NCBI RefSeq assembly: GCF_013374095.1
Contig: NZ_AP022672.1
Span: forward strand, 798,501 to 862,500
From: Sphingomonas sp. HMP6
Lineage (GTDB): Bacteria; Pseudomonadota; Alphaproteobacteria; Sphingomonadales; Sphingomonadaceae
DNA: 64,000 nt
Direction: 5' to 3'
The first letter of the stretch is position 1. Each line of letters begins with the position of its first letter. The position numbers and the translations under genes were made by a program. This document shows, piece by piece, positions 47,104 through 56,569 of this stretch. The notes below the pieces were generated by a model, which saw only the letters and a list, made by a program, of their open reading frames with translations, was not told where the DNA came from and searched no databases.

Positions 47104-48359
47104 GCCCCGCGCGCGGCGGCGCGTCCAGTGCCTTCGGTCTTTGCTATGTGCTGGCGATGTTCGGTGCCTTTGCGGCGTTCGTGCCGCTGTTCGCGCTGAC
47201 CCTGCCGCAGAAGATCGCGACGGTCCCCGGCCTAGGCGGCCGCCGCGCGGTGGAGGCGCTCAGCTGGATCTTGGTGGCGGGCAGTGTCGCGGCGGGCGGG
47301 GGCAACATCGTGGCGGGCGCGATCAGCGACGCTCTCTTTCGCCGGACCCGAAGCCGCCGGCGCATGATCGCGGCCGGGGTGGTCGCGGTGGTAGCGGGGC
47401 TCGCCACAGTGGCGGTGGCGCGCTCGTTCGCGGAACTCGTGCTGGCGATCGTGGCGTTCCAGCTCGCGCTCAACGTGTTGCTGTCGCCGCTGGTTGCGCT
47501 GATGGTCGACTATGTCCCGGATGAGCGAAAGGGGCGGATGGCGGGGTGGCTCGGTCTGGCGCTGCCGTTCGGATCGGTGATGGTGACGCTGTTGGCCATG
47601 TTCGCCCCGGTGAGCGCAGGCAGCAACCCGATCGTGTCGCTCTTTATCACCATGCTCGTTGTGCTCGTGCTGACCGCACCGCTGGTCGTTCTCTGGCCGG
47701 TGCCTGCGCTGGTCTCAATCGAGCTGGACCCACCAGATGCTATCGCTGTTTCCGGTCAACGGGAGCGCCGCGCGCTCATCGCGGATTTCATGCTGGTGTG
47801 GACCGCGCGGCTGTTGGTGCAGTTCGCGGCGGCGGCAATCCTGCCCTATCTCTATTTCTACGTGGCCAATGTCCTGCGGCCCCCCGGAGGTGCCGCGGCG
47901 ATCGGTCCGGCAGTCGGCGCATTGGCCTTTGCCTTCGCGGTGATGTCGATGGCAGGCGCGATCGGAATCGGATGGATATCGGATCGACTTGGGCACCGCC
48001 GCGCGCCGTTGGCCATGGCGGCAATGCTGGTTGCGATCTGCATGGCGACCCTATCGATCGCGCCGGTCTGGCCGCTGACCGTCATGGCCTATGGCTGCTT
48101 CGCCGCAGGTCTGGCCGGTTTTCTGGCGATCGACAGCGCGCTGGTGGCGCAGCTTGTCGCCGCCAATCCGCGTCGCGCGACGTTGCTTGGCGTGATGAAC
48201 CTAACCAACACGCTGCCGTCGATCCTCGCACCGGCGATGGCCTTGGCGGTGATCGGCGCGCAGGGGGAAACGATACGAATGGTCCTCGTGCTGCAAGCAG
48301 CGGCGGTCGGCGCAGTCGTTGCCGCGCTGTGCGCCAGTCGAATCCGCACGCTGCGCTAA
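46998..48359 (+). CDS. MFS transporter; true start unclear
   Basis: A major facilitator protein with 12 hydrophobic segments; the first begins near FGLCYVLAMFGAF, about 45 codons into the frame. The conserved loop between helices 2 and 3 appears as DALFRRTRSRRRMI, and the equivalent after helix 8 as DRLGHRRAP. The only in-frame ATG before the first helix lies 106 bases inside the LacI gene and gives an implausible basic leader; the sequence at the LacI stop is CATAGG, where a start would be expected as CATGAG. The transporter probably imports the sugar released by the GH3 enzyme. Confidence 0.75.
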   Translation: MYQADPRERGRYAERRLHPAVRADRAAEYCALRGIGPARGGASSAFGLCYVLAMFGAFAAFVPLFALTLPQKIATVPGLGGRRAVEALSWILVAGSVAAGGGNIVAGAISDALFRRTRSRRRMIAAGVVAVVAGLATVAVARSFAELVLAIVAFQLALNVLLSPLVALMVDYVPDERKGRMAGWLGLALPFGSVMVTLLAMFAPVSAGSNPIVSLFITMLVVLVLTAPLVVLWPVPALVSIELDPPDAIAVSGQRERRALIADFMLVWTARLLVQFAAAAILPYLYFYVANVLRPPGGAAAIGPAVGALAFAFAVMSMAGAIGIGWISDRLGHRRAPLAMAAMLVAICMATLSIAPVWPLTVMAYGCFAAGLAGFLAIDSALVAQLVAANPRRATLLGVMNLTNTLPSILAPAMALAVIGAQGETIRMVLVLQAAAVGAVVAALCASRIRTLR

Positions 48360-48375
48360 CGCCGCAACCGCGCGA

Positions 48376-50745
48376 TCACGCCACCGCCGACATCGGCCCC
48401 GCGATCATGGCCATCACGGCGCTGCCCTCGATCGGACGGCTGAACAGATAACCCTGGATGCTGCTGCAGCCCTGACCACGTAGCTCGGCGAGCTGCTCGG
48501 AATCTTCGACGCCTTCGGCGGTCGTCTCCATGTGCAGCGCATTCGCCAGATCGACGATCGCGCGAACGATCGCGGCCGAACTGTCGTCATGCGCCACCGA
48601 ATCGACAAAGCTCTTGTCGATCTTGATCTTGTCGAAAGGGAAGCTGCGCAGATAGCTGAGCGAGGAGTAGCCGGTTCCGAAATCGTCCAGCGCCACCCGC
48701 ACGCCCATCGCTCGCAATTGGTGCAGCAAGGTGAGAACGCTGGACTCGCCTTCCAAGAAAACGGACTCGGTGATTTCGACCTCGAGCCGGTTTGGTGCCA
48801 GGCCGCTGCGCGACAGCGCCTGGAAAATGACGTTCTGAAACCCAGAATTGCGGAATTGCAGCGGCGAGACATTGACGGCGATGCGGACGTGATCGGGCCA
48901 CGCAGTCGCCTGTCGGCACGCCTCCTGCATTACCCAATCGCCGATCGCGATGATCAGGCCGGTGTCTTCTGCTACCGAGATGAAGTCGATCGGCGGGACG
49001 TTGCCGCGTTTCGGATGTTCCCAGCGCAGCAATGCTTCGAAGCCGCCGATGCGATCTTTCTTCAAATCGAAGATCGGCTGGAAATTGAGCCTAAACTGCC
49101 CGCCGTGCAGTGCTTCGCGCAAATCGAGTTCGAGCTGGCGGCGTTTGCGTGCGGCGGCGTCGAGCGCAGGTTCGAAGAAGCGGAACACGCCGCGCCCATC
49201 CTGCTTTCCGAGGTACAGTGCGAGATCGGCATTCTTCAGCAGGGTGTCGGCATCTGCGCCATCGCCGGGCCCAACTGCGATACCGATACTGGCGCCGGTG
49301 GCGACCTGATGACCATCGACTTGCAGCGGATGATAGAGCTGATCGAGGATCGCTTGCGCCAAAGCGCGCGGCCGATCCGGATCGCCGCGATGATCGAGGA
49401 TGATCGCGAATTCGTCGCCGCCGAGCCGGCTGACGACGCCGTCCGGCGCCAGCCCGCTGAGTATTTCGCCAACCCGGCGCAGCAGGACATCGCCGACCGG
49501 ATGGCCGAGCGTGTCGTTCACGCCCTTGAAGCCATCGAGATCAAGGCACAGGATCGCCACGCTCTCGCCCCGCTTGCTCGCCCGCGCGAGCCCCGCATCG
49601 AGCTGCTCGCGGAAGTAGGTGCGATTGGGCAGGCCGGTTAGAGAATCGTGGAACGCCAGATGCGTGATTCGGTGTTCGCGCTCCACGATCCCGGCCGACA
49701 TCAGGTTGAAACTGTGGGCCAGCCGCCCGACTTCATCGTCGCTCTGTACGATCAATTCGGTGCGGTTGCCCTCCTCCAGCGCACGCGCGGCGGCATCGAG
49801 CGCGGCGATCGGACGAGCGATGCCGTTGGCCAGGCGACGACTGCCGAGCAGCACCAGGATCAGCCCGATGACGCCGGCAAGCGTGATGCCGATCTGCATC
49901 GTACGATAGGGTGCCATTGCCGCAGTCCAGGGATAGCTGAGCAGCAGCACCGCCTCGGCCTTGCCGGTGGGCCCGGCCAGCGGCTTGGCAAGCGCGAACG
50001 CCCAGCCGCCGGGCAGGAGGAGCGCGCTTGGTGCGCGCTCGCCTGCGATGGCACGCGCGACGAAAACATCCAGTGCGGCATCGCCGCGCGTCCGCCCACC
50101 GCCCCCGTGCCACTGCGCGGCACCGCGGTGTTGCAGGATCGCGGCGGTCAGCGGAATTGCCGAGAGGCGCTGTAACGCCGTCATTTCACCCGCGTCGAGC
50201 GGGATCGCGAAGATAACCCAACCGATTTCCATCGGGGCTAGGACCGGCGACACGATCAGGCGAAAGACGCCCTTCTTCGTGGCGATTACCGCATCGCGCC
50301 GGCCGCTCGCCAGCGTGGTGGGTACCGTCGCGACCGCATGGCGCAGCTCCGGCAGGCCGTTTCCGATGATGTCGCCCGCAGAATCGACGAAGAACGTCTG
50401 CGCGACGTCGGCCCGCGCTGACAGATTGGCGAGCGCGGATTCGATCGTCGGCCGATCGCCGCTCGCTATCGCGGAGCGGAAGCCGAAGTCGCGCGCGAGA
50501 ACCGACGCGCTGTCGCCGAGCGATCGTGCCCGCAGCGCCCAGATCCGATCATAGACGCTGCCGCTCGCGCTCAACTCCGCCTGGACGGTGTCGCGGGCAT
50601 TTTTCCAGATCACGATCTGGGAAATACCCGCGATGCTTAGCAGGCACAGTGCGAACAGCATGCCGTACAGAACGACCAGGCGCGTGCTTAGCTGCCGAAA
50701 TCGCCAGGCGGGCAGGGACGAGCGCAACCGGTTTAGAGGCGCCAT
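48376..50745 (-). CDS. membrane GGDEF-EAL protein (c-di-GMP turnover) with periplasmic sensor
   Basis: A 789-residue protein. Two transmembrane helices (about 21-45 and 285-310) flank a periplasmic sensor of about 240 residues, then HAMP (about 310-365), GGDEF with intact motif SRLGGDEF near residue 460, and EAL with GFEALLRWEH near residue 565 and DDFGTGYSS near 690. Both catalytic centres are intact, so it may make and degrade c-di-GMP. One base separates its start from the stop of the cupredoxin-like gene, which suggests the sensor responds to a signal associated with that protein. Convergent with the MFS gene. Confidence 0.93.
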   Translation of the reverse strand: MAPLNRLRSSLPAWRFRQLSTRLVVLYGMLFALCLLSIAGISQIVIWKNARDTVQAELSASGSVYDRIWALRARSLGDSASVLARDFGFRSAIASGDRPTIESALANLSARADVAQTFFVDSAGDIIGNGLPELRHAVATVPTTLASGRRDAVIATKKGVFRLIVSPVLAPMEIGWVIFAIPLDAGEMTALQRLSAIPLTAAILQHRGAAQWHGGGGRTRGDAALDVFVARAIAGERAPSALLLPGGWAFALAKPLAGPTGKAEAVLLLSYPWTAAMAPYRTMQIGITLAGVIGLILVLLGSRRLANGIARPIAALDAAARALEEGNRTELIVQSDDEVGRLAHSFNLMSAGIVEREHRITHLAFHDSLTGLPNRTYFREQLDAGLARASKRGESVAILCLDLDGFKGVNDTLGHPVGDVLLRRVGEILSGLAPDGVVSRLGGDEFAIILDHRGDPDRPRALAQAILDQLYHPLQVDGHQVATGASIGIAVGPGDGADADTLLKNADLALYLGKQDGRGVFRFFEPALDAAARKRRQLELDLREALHGGQFRLNFQPIFDLKKDRIGGFEALLRWEHPKRGNVPPIDFISVAEDTGLIIAIGDWVMQEACRQATAWPDHVRIAVNVSPLQFRNSGFQNVIFQALSRSGLAPNRLEVEITESVFLEGESSVLTLLHQLRAMGVRVALDDFGTGYSSLSYLRSFPFDKIKIDKSFVDSVAHDDSSAAIVRAIVDLANALHMETTAEGVEDSEQLAELRGQGCSSIQGYLFSRPIEGSAVMAMIAGPMSAVA

Positions 50746-50746
50746 G

Positions 50747-51355
50747 TCAACGACCACGGATCGTGTAGGTGGTGCTGTATCCGGTCGCGCTTACGGTCGC
50801 GGGTTGCGACAGCATATTATCGGGGGTGCGGATGGTGGGGTGCCAGATCCGCACCGACGCCGCGCCTGCGGGCACGCCGGTGATCGCCGCACGACCGTTG
50901 GCGTCGGTCTGCATCGCATAAGGTGTGTCGACCACGAGCACGAAGCCGCTCATCGCGTCATGGATATTGCAGCCGAGCGCCACCACGCCGGCCTTGTCGA
51001 ACACGACCGATCGCGTTTCCTCTTTGCCGTAGAGTTTCAGGTCGAACCGTTTGGGCTTCGAGAAGGAATAGACATGGTGCCGCACCTTGTCGCGGTTCGG
51101 GAAGGTGACCGTTGAGCCGACCGGAACGATCAGTACGTGCGGTGCGAAGGTGATGTTCTTCTGCGCCATTTCATAGGCGTAATCGAATTTAATGGGGCCT
51201 GCGGGTTTGCGGGCGGCATCGATGAGGACGACTGCACCAGCCAGCGGCTTGCCATCGCTGCTACGGACCTCGACCGTGACGGTCGCTGCGCCTGCCATGT
51301 CAGGAATGAAAGATGCTGCCGAGATGGCCAGAACGAACGAGCAAAACATACGCAT
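50747..51355 (-). CDS. exported cupredoxin-like protein (methylamine-utilisation type)
   Basis: A 202-residue protein with a signal peptide (cleavage near AGAA, residue 21). A short N-terminal beta-domain (VRSSDGKPLAGAVVLID) is followed by a plastocyanin-like fold: His in FPNRDKVRHHVYSFS near residue 92, then Cys, His and Met in ALGCNIHDAMSGF near 130-140, the four ligands of a type I copper site. Proteins of this type are often named methylamine-utilisation proteins, though no amine pathway is near. First gene of a two-gene unit with the GGDEF-EAL protein; divergent from the DUF3034 gene. Confidence 0.8.
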   Translation of the reverse strand: MRMFCSFVLAISAASFIPDMAGAATVTVEVRSSDGKPLAGAVVLIDAARKPAGPIKFDYAYEMAQKNITFAPHVLIVPVGSTVTFPNRDKVRHHVYSFSKPKRFDLKLYGKEETRSVVFDKAGVVALGCNIHDAMSGFVLVVDTPYAMQTDANGRAAITGVPAGAASVRIWHPTIRTPDNMLSQPATVSATGYSTTYTIRGR

Positions 51356-51472
51356 CGGGTGGCAATAGCCGCGATTGGTAACGGATTGGTGATACGCAGC
51401 TTTACTGAAAAATAACGATGATTTCGTAACGGTTTCCGGCGGTGATCGGTGGTGCCGCGGGTGAGGTTCGGG

Positions 51473-52351
51473 ATGACGCGTTTTCTTTGCCATGTGCTGT
51501 TCGCGATGATCGGAATGGCCTTGGTTACCCCGGCAACCGCACGGGAGCTCCGTCAAGGCGGCAAACTCTTGCTGACGGGCGGCGTATCGACGGTCGAGGG
51601 GTCGGCGGGTGGCGGTCTTGCCACTTGGTCGCTGATCGCCGGCAACGAAACCGATGCAGGGATCGGCGGGACGGCGCACGCCACCATCGTCGCGCTGCCG
51701 GACTTCGACCTGAGGAGCGTCGGCGGCGCGGTCGGCATCCGGAACCGGGTCGAACTCTCTTACGCGCATCAGGTGTTCAACACGCGCCAAGCGGGCGCAG
51801 CGCTCGGTCTCGGGCGCAATTTCAAATTCGCGCAGGACGTGTTCGGCGTGAAAGTCCGGATGGTCGGCGATGCCGTGTACGATCAGGACAAAGTGCTGCC
51901 GCAAATTTCGGTCGGCGTGCAGTATCGCCGCGCCGACAAGGCCGCGGTCATTGCCGCGGTTGGGGGCAAGCATGCGCAAGGCACCGACTTTTACCTGTCC
52001 GCCGCCAAAGTGGTGCTATCGAAGAGCCTCGTGCTCGGCGGTACGGTGCGCTTCACCAAGGCCAATCAGTTCGGCCTGCTCGGCTTCGGCGGGGATAAAA
52101 GCGACCGATATCACGCGGAGTTCGAGGGATCGGCCGGCGTGCTGGTTTCGCGTCGGCTCCTGATCGGCGCGGAACTCCGTACCAAGCCCGACAATCTCGG
52201 CTTCGCGCGCGAGCAAAAGGCGTATGATGCGTTCGCTGCGTGGCAATTTCATCGCCATCTGACCGTCACCGCCGCTTATACCGACCTGGGCGACATCGCC
52301 ACGTTCAAGCGTCAGCGCGGCGGATTTCTGTCAGTCCAGGCAAGCTTCTGA
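51473..52351 (+). CDS. DUF3034 exported protein
   Basis: A 292-residue protein with a signal peptide (cleavage near TARE, residue 25). The mature part is a series of amphipathic strands (LLLTGGVSTVEGSAGG..., VELSYAHQVFN, LLIGAELRTKPDNL, ending FLSVQASF with a terminal Phe), as in small outer-membrane barrels, and matches DUF3034 in pattern. Divergent from the cupredoxin gene; the truncated haemoglobin follows 14 bases later. The function of the family is unknown. Confidence 0.82.
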   Translation: MTRFLCHVLFAMIGMALVTPATARELRQGGKLLLTGGVSTVEGSAGGGLATWSLIAGNETDAGIGGTAHATIVALPDFDLRSVGGAVGIRNRVELSYAHQVFNTRQAGAALGLGRNFKFAQDVFGVKVRMVGDAVYDQDKVLPQISVGVQYRRADKAAVIAAVGGKHAQGTDFYLSAAKVVLSKSLVLGGTVRFTKANQFGLLGFGGDKSDRYHAEFEGSAGVLVSRRLLIGAELRTKPDNLGFAREQKAYDAFAAWQFHRHLTVTAAYTDLGDIATFKRQRGGFLSVQASF

Positions 52352-52365
52352 TCGAAGGCCATCCC

Positions 52366-52836
52366 ATGCTTATCTTTGCCCTCGCGCTCGCCCTTGCGCT
52401 CCAAACCGTTCCGCCGGGCGAGGACCCGGTCGACCCCTATCCGCAAAGCAACAGCAATGCCGGTGCCATCCCGTTCAAGGGCAACGCCATGCTGGAAGCG
52501 TTTCACGGCAAGGCCGGGATCGACCGGATCGCCGATGGTCTCGTCAACCGGATCAAGGCCGACACCCGGATCGCCGACATTCTGAAGGGCCAGGATGAGG
52601 TCCGTCTGCGCCGGCTACTCAAAGAGCAGTTCTGCTACATTCTGAACGGCGGCTGCGACTATAGCGGGCGCACGATGAAGGCGGGGCATAAGGATCTTGG
52701 TCTGCAGACCGCCGACGTCGGGGCGTTGGTCGAGGATCTGCAAGCCGCGATGCGCACCGAACGTGTCGCCTTCTTCGCCCAAAACCGCTTCTTGGCGAAG
52801 CTGGCACCGATGAAGCGCGACGCTGTCGAGCGATAA
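52366..52836 (+). CDS. exported truncated haemoglobin (group 1-like)
   Basis: A 156-residue protein with an N-terminal hydrophobic segment of about 13 residues that would serve as a signal peptide. The globin core begins FHGKAGIDRIADGLVNRI and has a proximal His in MKAGHKDLGLQTADVGALVEDL, as in group 1 truncated haemoglobins. Two Cys (near residues 90 and 97) could bond in the periplasm. Secreted truncated haemoglobins are rare; it may bind O2, NO or CO in the periplasm and inform the nearby c-di-GMP protein (inference). Confidence 0.8.
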   Translation: MLIFALALALALQTVPPGEDPVDPYPQSNSNAGAIPFKGNAMLEAFHGKAGIDRIADGLVNRIKADTRIADILKGQDEVRLRRLLKEQFCYILNGGCDYSGRTMKAGHKDLGLQTADVGALVEDLQAAMRTERVAFFAQNRFLAKLAPMKRDAVER

Positions 52837-53019
52837 CCACTCGGGTCGCCGTCCGCCGGGAAAGTCCGGCGCGGCCGTTATGCAGGCGACCTCCCCGTAT
52901 TGAGCTGCCTAGGACCAACGCCGATGTCATATTCGCGTCGATGCCAGGCGGCAGATACCGCCCCAACGTCCAGCGGGAACACGTAAAAACGCGCGCGATG
53001 CGATTCCCAGCACACCCTA

Positions 53020-53033
53020 TTGACCAAGATCAA
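53020..53033. promoter_or_regulatory. FNR-like box upstream of ccoN
   Basis: TTGACCAAGATCAA differs from the FNR consensus TTGAT-N4-ATCAA at one base. Its centre is 62 bases before the ccoN start, so activation under low oxygen is likely. Confidence 0.65.
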
Positions 53034-53088
53034 AGGGTGGCCGTGGAAGCCCGCCGATAGCGGTCCGGTTCAACGGGAAGGAACCGGG

Positions 53089-54738
53089 ATGGAATCGATA
53101 GTAGCGCGGGCAGGATTCTGGCTGATTGTGGCCTTTTTCACTGCAGCCTGTGCGAGTCTTGCGGCGGATCGGGGATACGGCGTTCACATGTCGATCGCCG
53201 CGATATCGGCGCTGATCGTCGCCTTCGTGACGATGCGGCAGGCCGGAAAAGACCCGCGCACGCCGGACAGCAGCCGCTACTATGACGAGGTTATCCGCTG
53301 GGGCGTCATCGCCACGGTGTTCTGGGGCATTGCGGGGTTCGCCGTCGGCCTGTTCATCGCGCTGCAGCTCACTTTCCCGCTGCTCAACTTTCCGACCGAG
53401 TTCACCACCTTCGGGCGGCTCCGGCCGTTGCACACGTCGGCGGTGATCTTCGCGTTCGGCGGCAATGCGCTGCTGTGCTCGAGCTTCTACATTGTCCAGC
53501 GGACCTGCCGCGCGCGGCTGTTCGCGCCCGCGCTCGCGCGCTTCGTTTTCTGGGGATATCAGCTGTTCATCGTGCTGGCCGCGACCGGCTATCTGATGGG
53601 CGTGACCGAGGGGCGCGAATATGCCGAGCCCGAATGGTATGTCGACATCTGGCTGACGATCGTGTGGGTCAGCTACCTCGTGGTCTTCGCAGGCACGATC
53701 CTGAAGCGCAGCGAACCGCATATCTACGTCGCCAACTGGTTCTTCCTCGCCTTCATCATCACCGTCGCGATGCTGCATCTGGTCAACAATCTGACCGTGC
53801 CGGTCTCGTTCCTCGGTTCCAAATCCTATTCGGCCTTCTCGGGCGTGCAAGATGCGCTGACGCAGTGGTGGTACGGCCACAATGCGGTCGGATTTTTCCT
53901 GACTGCCGGCTTCCTGGGGATGATGTATTACTTCGTCCCAAAGCAGGCCGAACGCCCGGTCTACAGCTACCGCCTGTCGATCATCCACTTCTGGTCGCTG
54001 ATCTTCCTCTACATCTGGGCGGGGCCGCACCATCTGCATTACACCGCGCTGCCCGACTGGGCGCAGACGCTGGGCATGGTGTTCTCGATCATGCTGTGGA
54101 TGCCGAGCTGGGGCGGCATGATCAACGGGCTGATGACGCTCAACGGCGCATGGGACAAGGTTCGCACCGATCCGATCATTCGCATGATGGTGGCGAGCCT
54201 CGCCTTCTACGGGATGAGTACCTTCGAAGGGCCGATGATGTCGATCAAGACGGTCAATTCGCTCTCGCATTATACCAACTGGACGATCGGCCATGTCCAT
54301 TCCGGCGCGCTGGGATGGAACGGGATGATCACCTTCGCCGCGCTCTATTACATGACGCCGCGGTTGTGGGGTCGCACGCGGCTCTACTCGCTCCGGATGG
54401 TCAATTGGCACTTCTGGTGCGCGACGCTGGGGATCGTGTTCTACGCCTCCTCGATGTGGGTCGCGGGCATCACCCAGGGGCTGATGTGGCGCGAATATGG
54501 GGCGGACGGCTACCTCGTCTACTCCTTCGCCGAGGCGGTCCAGGCGATGCACCCTTATTACCTGATCCGTGCGATCGGCGGGGGGCTCTATCTGGCGGGC
54601 GCCGTGATCATGGTCGTCAACATCTGGATGACCATCGCGGGCAAGCTGCGCACCGAGGCACCGCTCACCGAAACACCGTTCGACGCCCAGCGGGATCACC
54701 CGCTGACCCCGGCATCGACCCTAGCTGCCGCCAAGTAA
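53089..54738 (+). CDS. ccoN: cbb3-type cytochrome oxidase catalytic subunit
   Basis: A 549-residue heme-copper oxidase subunit with about 14 helices, carrying heme b, heme b3 and CuB. The six ligand His include LHTSAVIF and [22 protein letters not shown] and [11 protein letters not shown]. Two extra helices form an N-terminal extension found in alphaproteobacterial CcoN. The start at the ATG after GAAGGAACCGGG was preferred over an upstream in-frame ATG that overlaps the FNR-like box. First of the operon. Confidence 0.97.
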   Translation: MESIVARAGFWLIVAFFTAACASLAADRGYGVHMSIAAISALIVAFVTMRQAGKDPRTPDSSRYYDEVIRWGVIATVFWGIAGFAVGLFIALQLTFPLLNFPTEFTTFGRLRPLHTSAVIFAFGGNALLCSSFYIVQRTCRARLFAPALARFVFWGYQLFIVLAATGYLMGVTEGREYAEPEWYVDIWLTIVWVSYLVVFAGTILKRSEPHIYVANWFFLAFIITVAMLHLVNNLTVPVSFLGSKSYSAFSGVQDALTQWWYGHNAVGFFLTAGFLGMMYYFVPKQAERPVYSYRLSIIHFWSLIFLYIWAGPHHLHYTALPDWAQTLGMVFSIMLWMPSWGGMINGLMTLNGAWDKVRTDPIIRMMVASLAFYGMSTFEGPMMSIKTVNSLSHYTNWTIGHVHSGALGWNGMITFAALYYMTPRLWGRTRLYSLRMVNWHFWCATLGIVFYASSMWVAGITQGLMWREYGADGYLVYSFAEAVQAMHPYYLIRAIGGGLYLAGAVIMVVNIWMTIAGKLRTEAPLTETPFDAQRDHPLTPASTLAAAK

Positions 54739-54751
54739 GGAGGACCGGACC

Positions 54752-55489
54752 ATGGCCAAATCATTCCTCCATCGCCACACCCGCATCGAGCGGAACGTCA
54801 CGTTGCTCGGCGCACTGTCGCTCGTCGTGGTTGCGATCGGCGGCATCGTCGAAATCGCGCCCTTGTTCTGGATCCAGTCGACGGTTCAGAAGGTCGAGGG
54901 CGTCCGGCCCTATACCCCTCTCGAACTGGCCGGACGCGACATCTATGTCCGCGAGGGCTGCTATGGCTGTCACAGCCAGATGATCCGCCCGTTCCGCGAC
55001 GAAGTGGAGCGCTACGGCCATTACAGCCTGGCGGCGGAGAGCATGTACGACCACCCCTTCCAATGGGGATCGGAGCGGACCGGGCCTGATCTGGCGCGCG
55101 TCGGTGGCCGCTATTCGGACGAATGGCACGTCCAGCATTTGACGGATCCGCGCTCGGTGGTGCCCGAGTCGATCATGCCGCAGTACGCCTTCCTCGCCGA
55201 GCGCGAGCTGAAGGGCGAGCCGATGGCGCAGCATCTGGTGGCGCTCAGCCGGGTTGGCGTTCCCTATTCGGCCGAGGACATCAAGCAAGCCGCCGCCGAT
55301 TTCGAAACGCAGGCGGGCGGCGAAGGCGACACTGCCGGGCTGCTTAAGCGCTACCCCAAGGCGCAATCGCGCGATTATGACGGTGACCCGTCGCGCGTGA
55401 CCGAGATGGATGCGCTGGTCGCCTATCTGCAGGTGCTGGGCACGCAAGTCGATTTCAAGGCGGCCAAGGCACAGGAGCGCGTGAAATGA
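54752..55489 (+). CDS. ccoO: cbb3 oxidase mono-heme cytochrome c subunit
   Basis: A 245-residue membrane-anchored cytochrome c. One transmembrane helix (about 18-40), then the heme motif CYGCH near residue 70 and the Met ligand in the later part (IMPQYAFL near 147). It feeds electrons from CcoP to CcoN. Start preceded by AAGGAGG. Stop overlaps the ccoQ start as ATGA. Confidence 0.97.
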   Translation: MAKSFLHRHTRIERNVTLLGALSLVVVAIGGIVEIAPLFWIQSTVQKVEGVRPYTPLELAGRDIYVREGCYGCHSQMIRPFRDEVERYGHYSLAAESMYDHPFQWGSERTGPDLARVGGRYSDEWHVQHLTDPRSVVPESIMPQYAFLAERELKGEPMAQHLVALSRVGVPYSAEDIKQAAADFETQAGGEGDTAGLLKRYPKAQSRDYDGDPSRVTEMDALVAYLQVLGTQVDFKAAKAQERVK

Positions 55490-55650
55490 GCTATGACGCG
55501 CTACGCCACTTTGCCGACAGTTGGGGCTTGGTCGCAATGACCGTGATGTTCCTGACCTTCATCGGCTGGACCTTCCTGCCCGGCGCCCGCGACGCGCATT
55601 CCCGCGCCGCCACCATGATCCTGGAAGACGAGGATGAAACCAATGGCTGA
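55486..55650 (+). CDS. ccoQ: cbb3 oxidase small subunit
   Basis: A 54-residue membrane protein ([18 protein letters not shown], then one helix, then [12 protein letters not shown]), the standard CcoQ layout. It stabilises the oxidase. Overlaps ccoO by four bases and ccoP by a few bases; too short to be noticed by a simple length filter. Confidence 0.93.
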   Translation: MSYDALRHFADSWGLVAMTVMFLTFIGWTFLPGARDAHSRAATMILEDEDETNG

Positions 55651-56569
55651 GCATGATCAGCGGATCGACGCCGCCACCGGCACCGGCTTTGTCGGGCATG
55701 AATGGGACGGGATCGAGGAACTCGACACGCCGATGCCGCGCTGGTGGCTGTACATTCTGTACGGCACGATCGTTTTCGCGATCGTCTATGTCGTGCTCTT
55801 TCCCGCAATCCCGACGCCGTCGGGCGGCAGCCCGGGGACGCTAGGCTGGTCGAGCCACGGCCAGCTGGCCAGCGAAATGCGTGCCGATGCCCAGCAGAAG
55901 GGCCCGATCCTGGCGGCGATTGCCCAGACGCCGATCGAGCAGCTCGCCGCCAACCCCAAGCTGCTGCACGCCGCGGAAGAAGGTGGGCGCGCCGCGTTCA
56001 AGGTCAATTGCGTCCAGTGTCACGGCGCGGGTGCGGCCGGCAGCGCGGGTTATCCCAATCTGAACGACGATGACTGGTTGTGGGGCGGTGACCCCGCCAC
56101 GCTGCAGCAGACGCTCACCCACGGTATACGGCAGCCGGGCGACGATGCGACGCGCATGTCGCAAATGCCCGCCTTCGGCAAGGACGGCATCCTCACCGCG
56201 GCGCAGATTCAGGACGTCGTTTCCTATGTCCGTACGCTCTCCCGCCAGGAGGCGATGAACGCGGCGGCGGGCCGTGGGCAGTCGCTGTTCACCAACAATT
56301 GCGCAGTATGCCACGGCGATACTGGGAAGGGCGGGCGGACGGTCGGTGCGCCCAATTTGACCGATGGCATCTGGCTCTATGGTGGCGACCGCGCGACGTT
56401 GACGCGGACGATCACCAATGCGCGCTATGGCATCATGCCGGCATGGAACACGCGGCTCGACCCGGTCACGATCAAGATGCTCGCGACCTACGTCCATTCG
56501 CTGGGCGGTGGCGAAAAGCCTCCGACCCCCACGGCTCCGGCGGTAGCGGCCAATGTCGGATCCAAATGA
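55643..56569 (+). CDS. ccoP: cbb3 oxidase di-heme cytochrome c subunit
   Basis: A 308-residue subunit with two heme motifs, CVQCH near residue 125 and CAVCH near 220. The N-terminal acidic part and a transmembrane helix (about 33-55) anchor it. It receives electrons from cytochrome c or bc1. The second of two close ATGs is preferred on ribosome spacing. Ends with 17 bases overlapping ccoG. Confidence 0.96.
   Translation: MAEHDQRIDAATGTGFVGHEWDGIEELDTPMPRWWLYILYGTIVFAIVYVVLFPAIPTPSGGSPGTLGWSSHGQLASEMRADAQQKGPILAAIAQTPIEQLAANPKLLHAAEEGGRAAFKVNCVQCHGAGAAGSAGYPNLNDDDWLWGGDPATLQQTLTHGIRQPGDDATRMSQMPAFGKDGILTAAQIQDVVSYVRTLSRQEAMNAAAGRGQSLFTNNCAVCHGDTGKGGRTVGAPNLTDGIWLYGGDRATLTRTITNARYGIMPAWNTRLDPVTIKMLATYVHSLGGGEKPPTPTAPAVAANVGSK

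Noticed and set aside
52854..52871. CGCCGG/CCGGCG hairpin after the globin gene as a terminator
   Set aside because: Short stem with no T-run.
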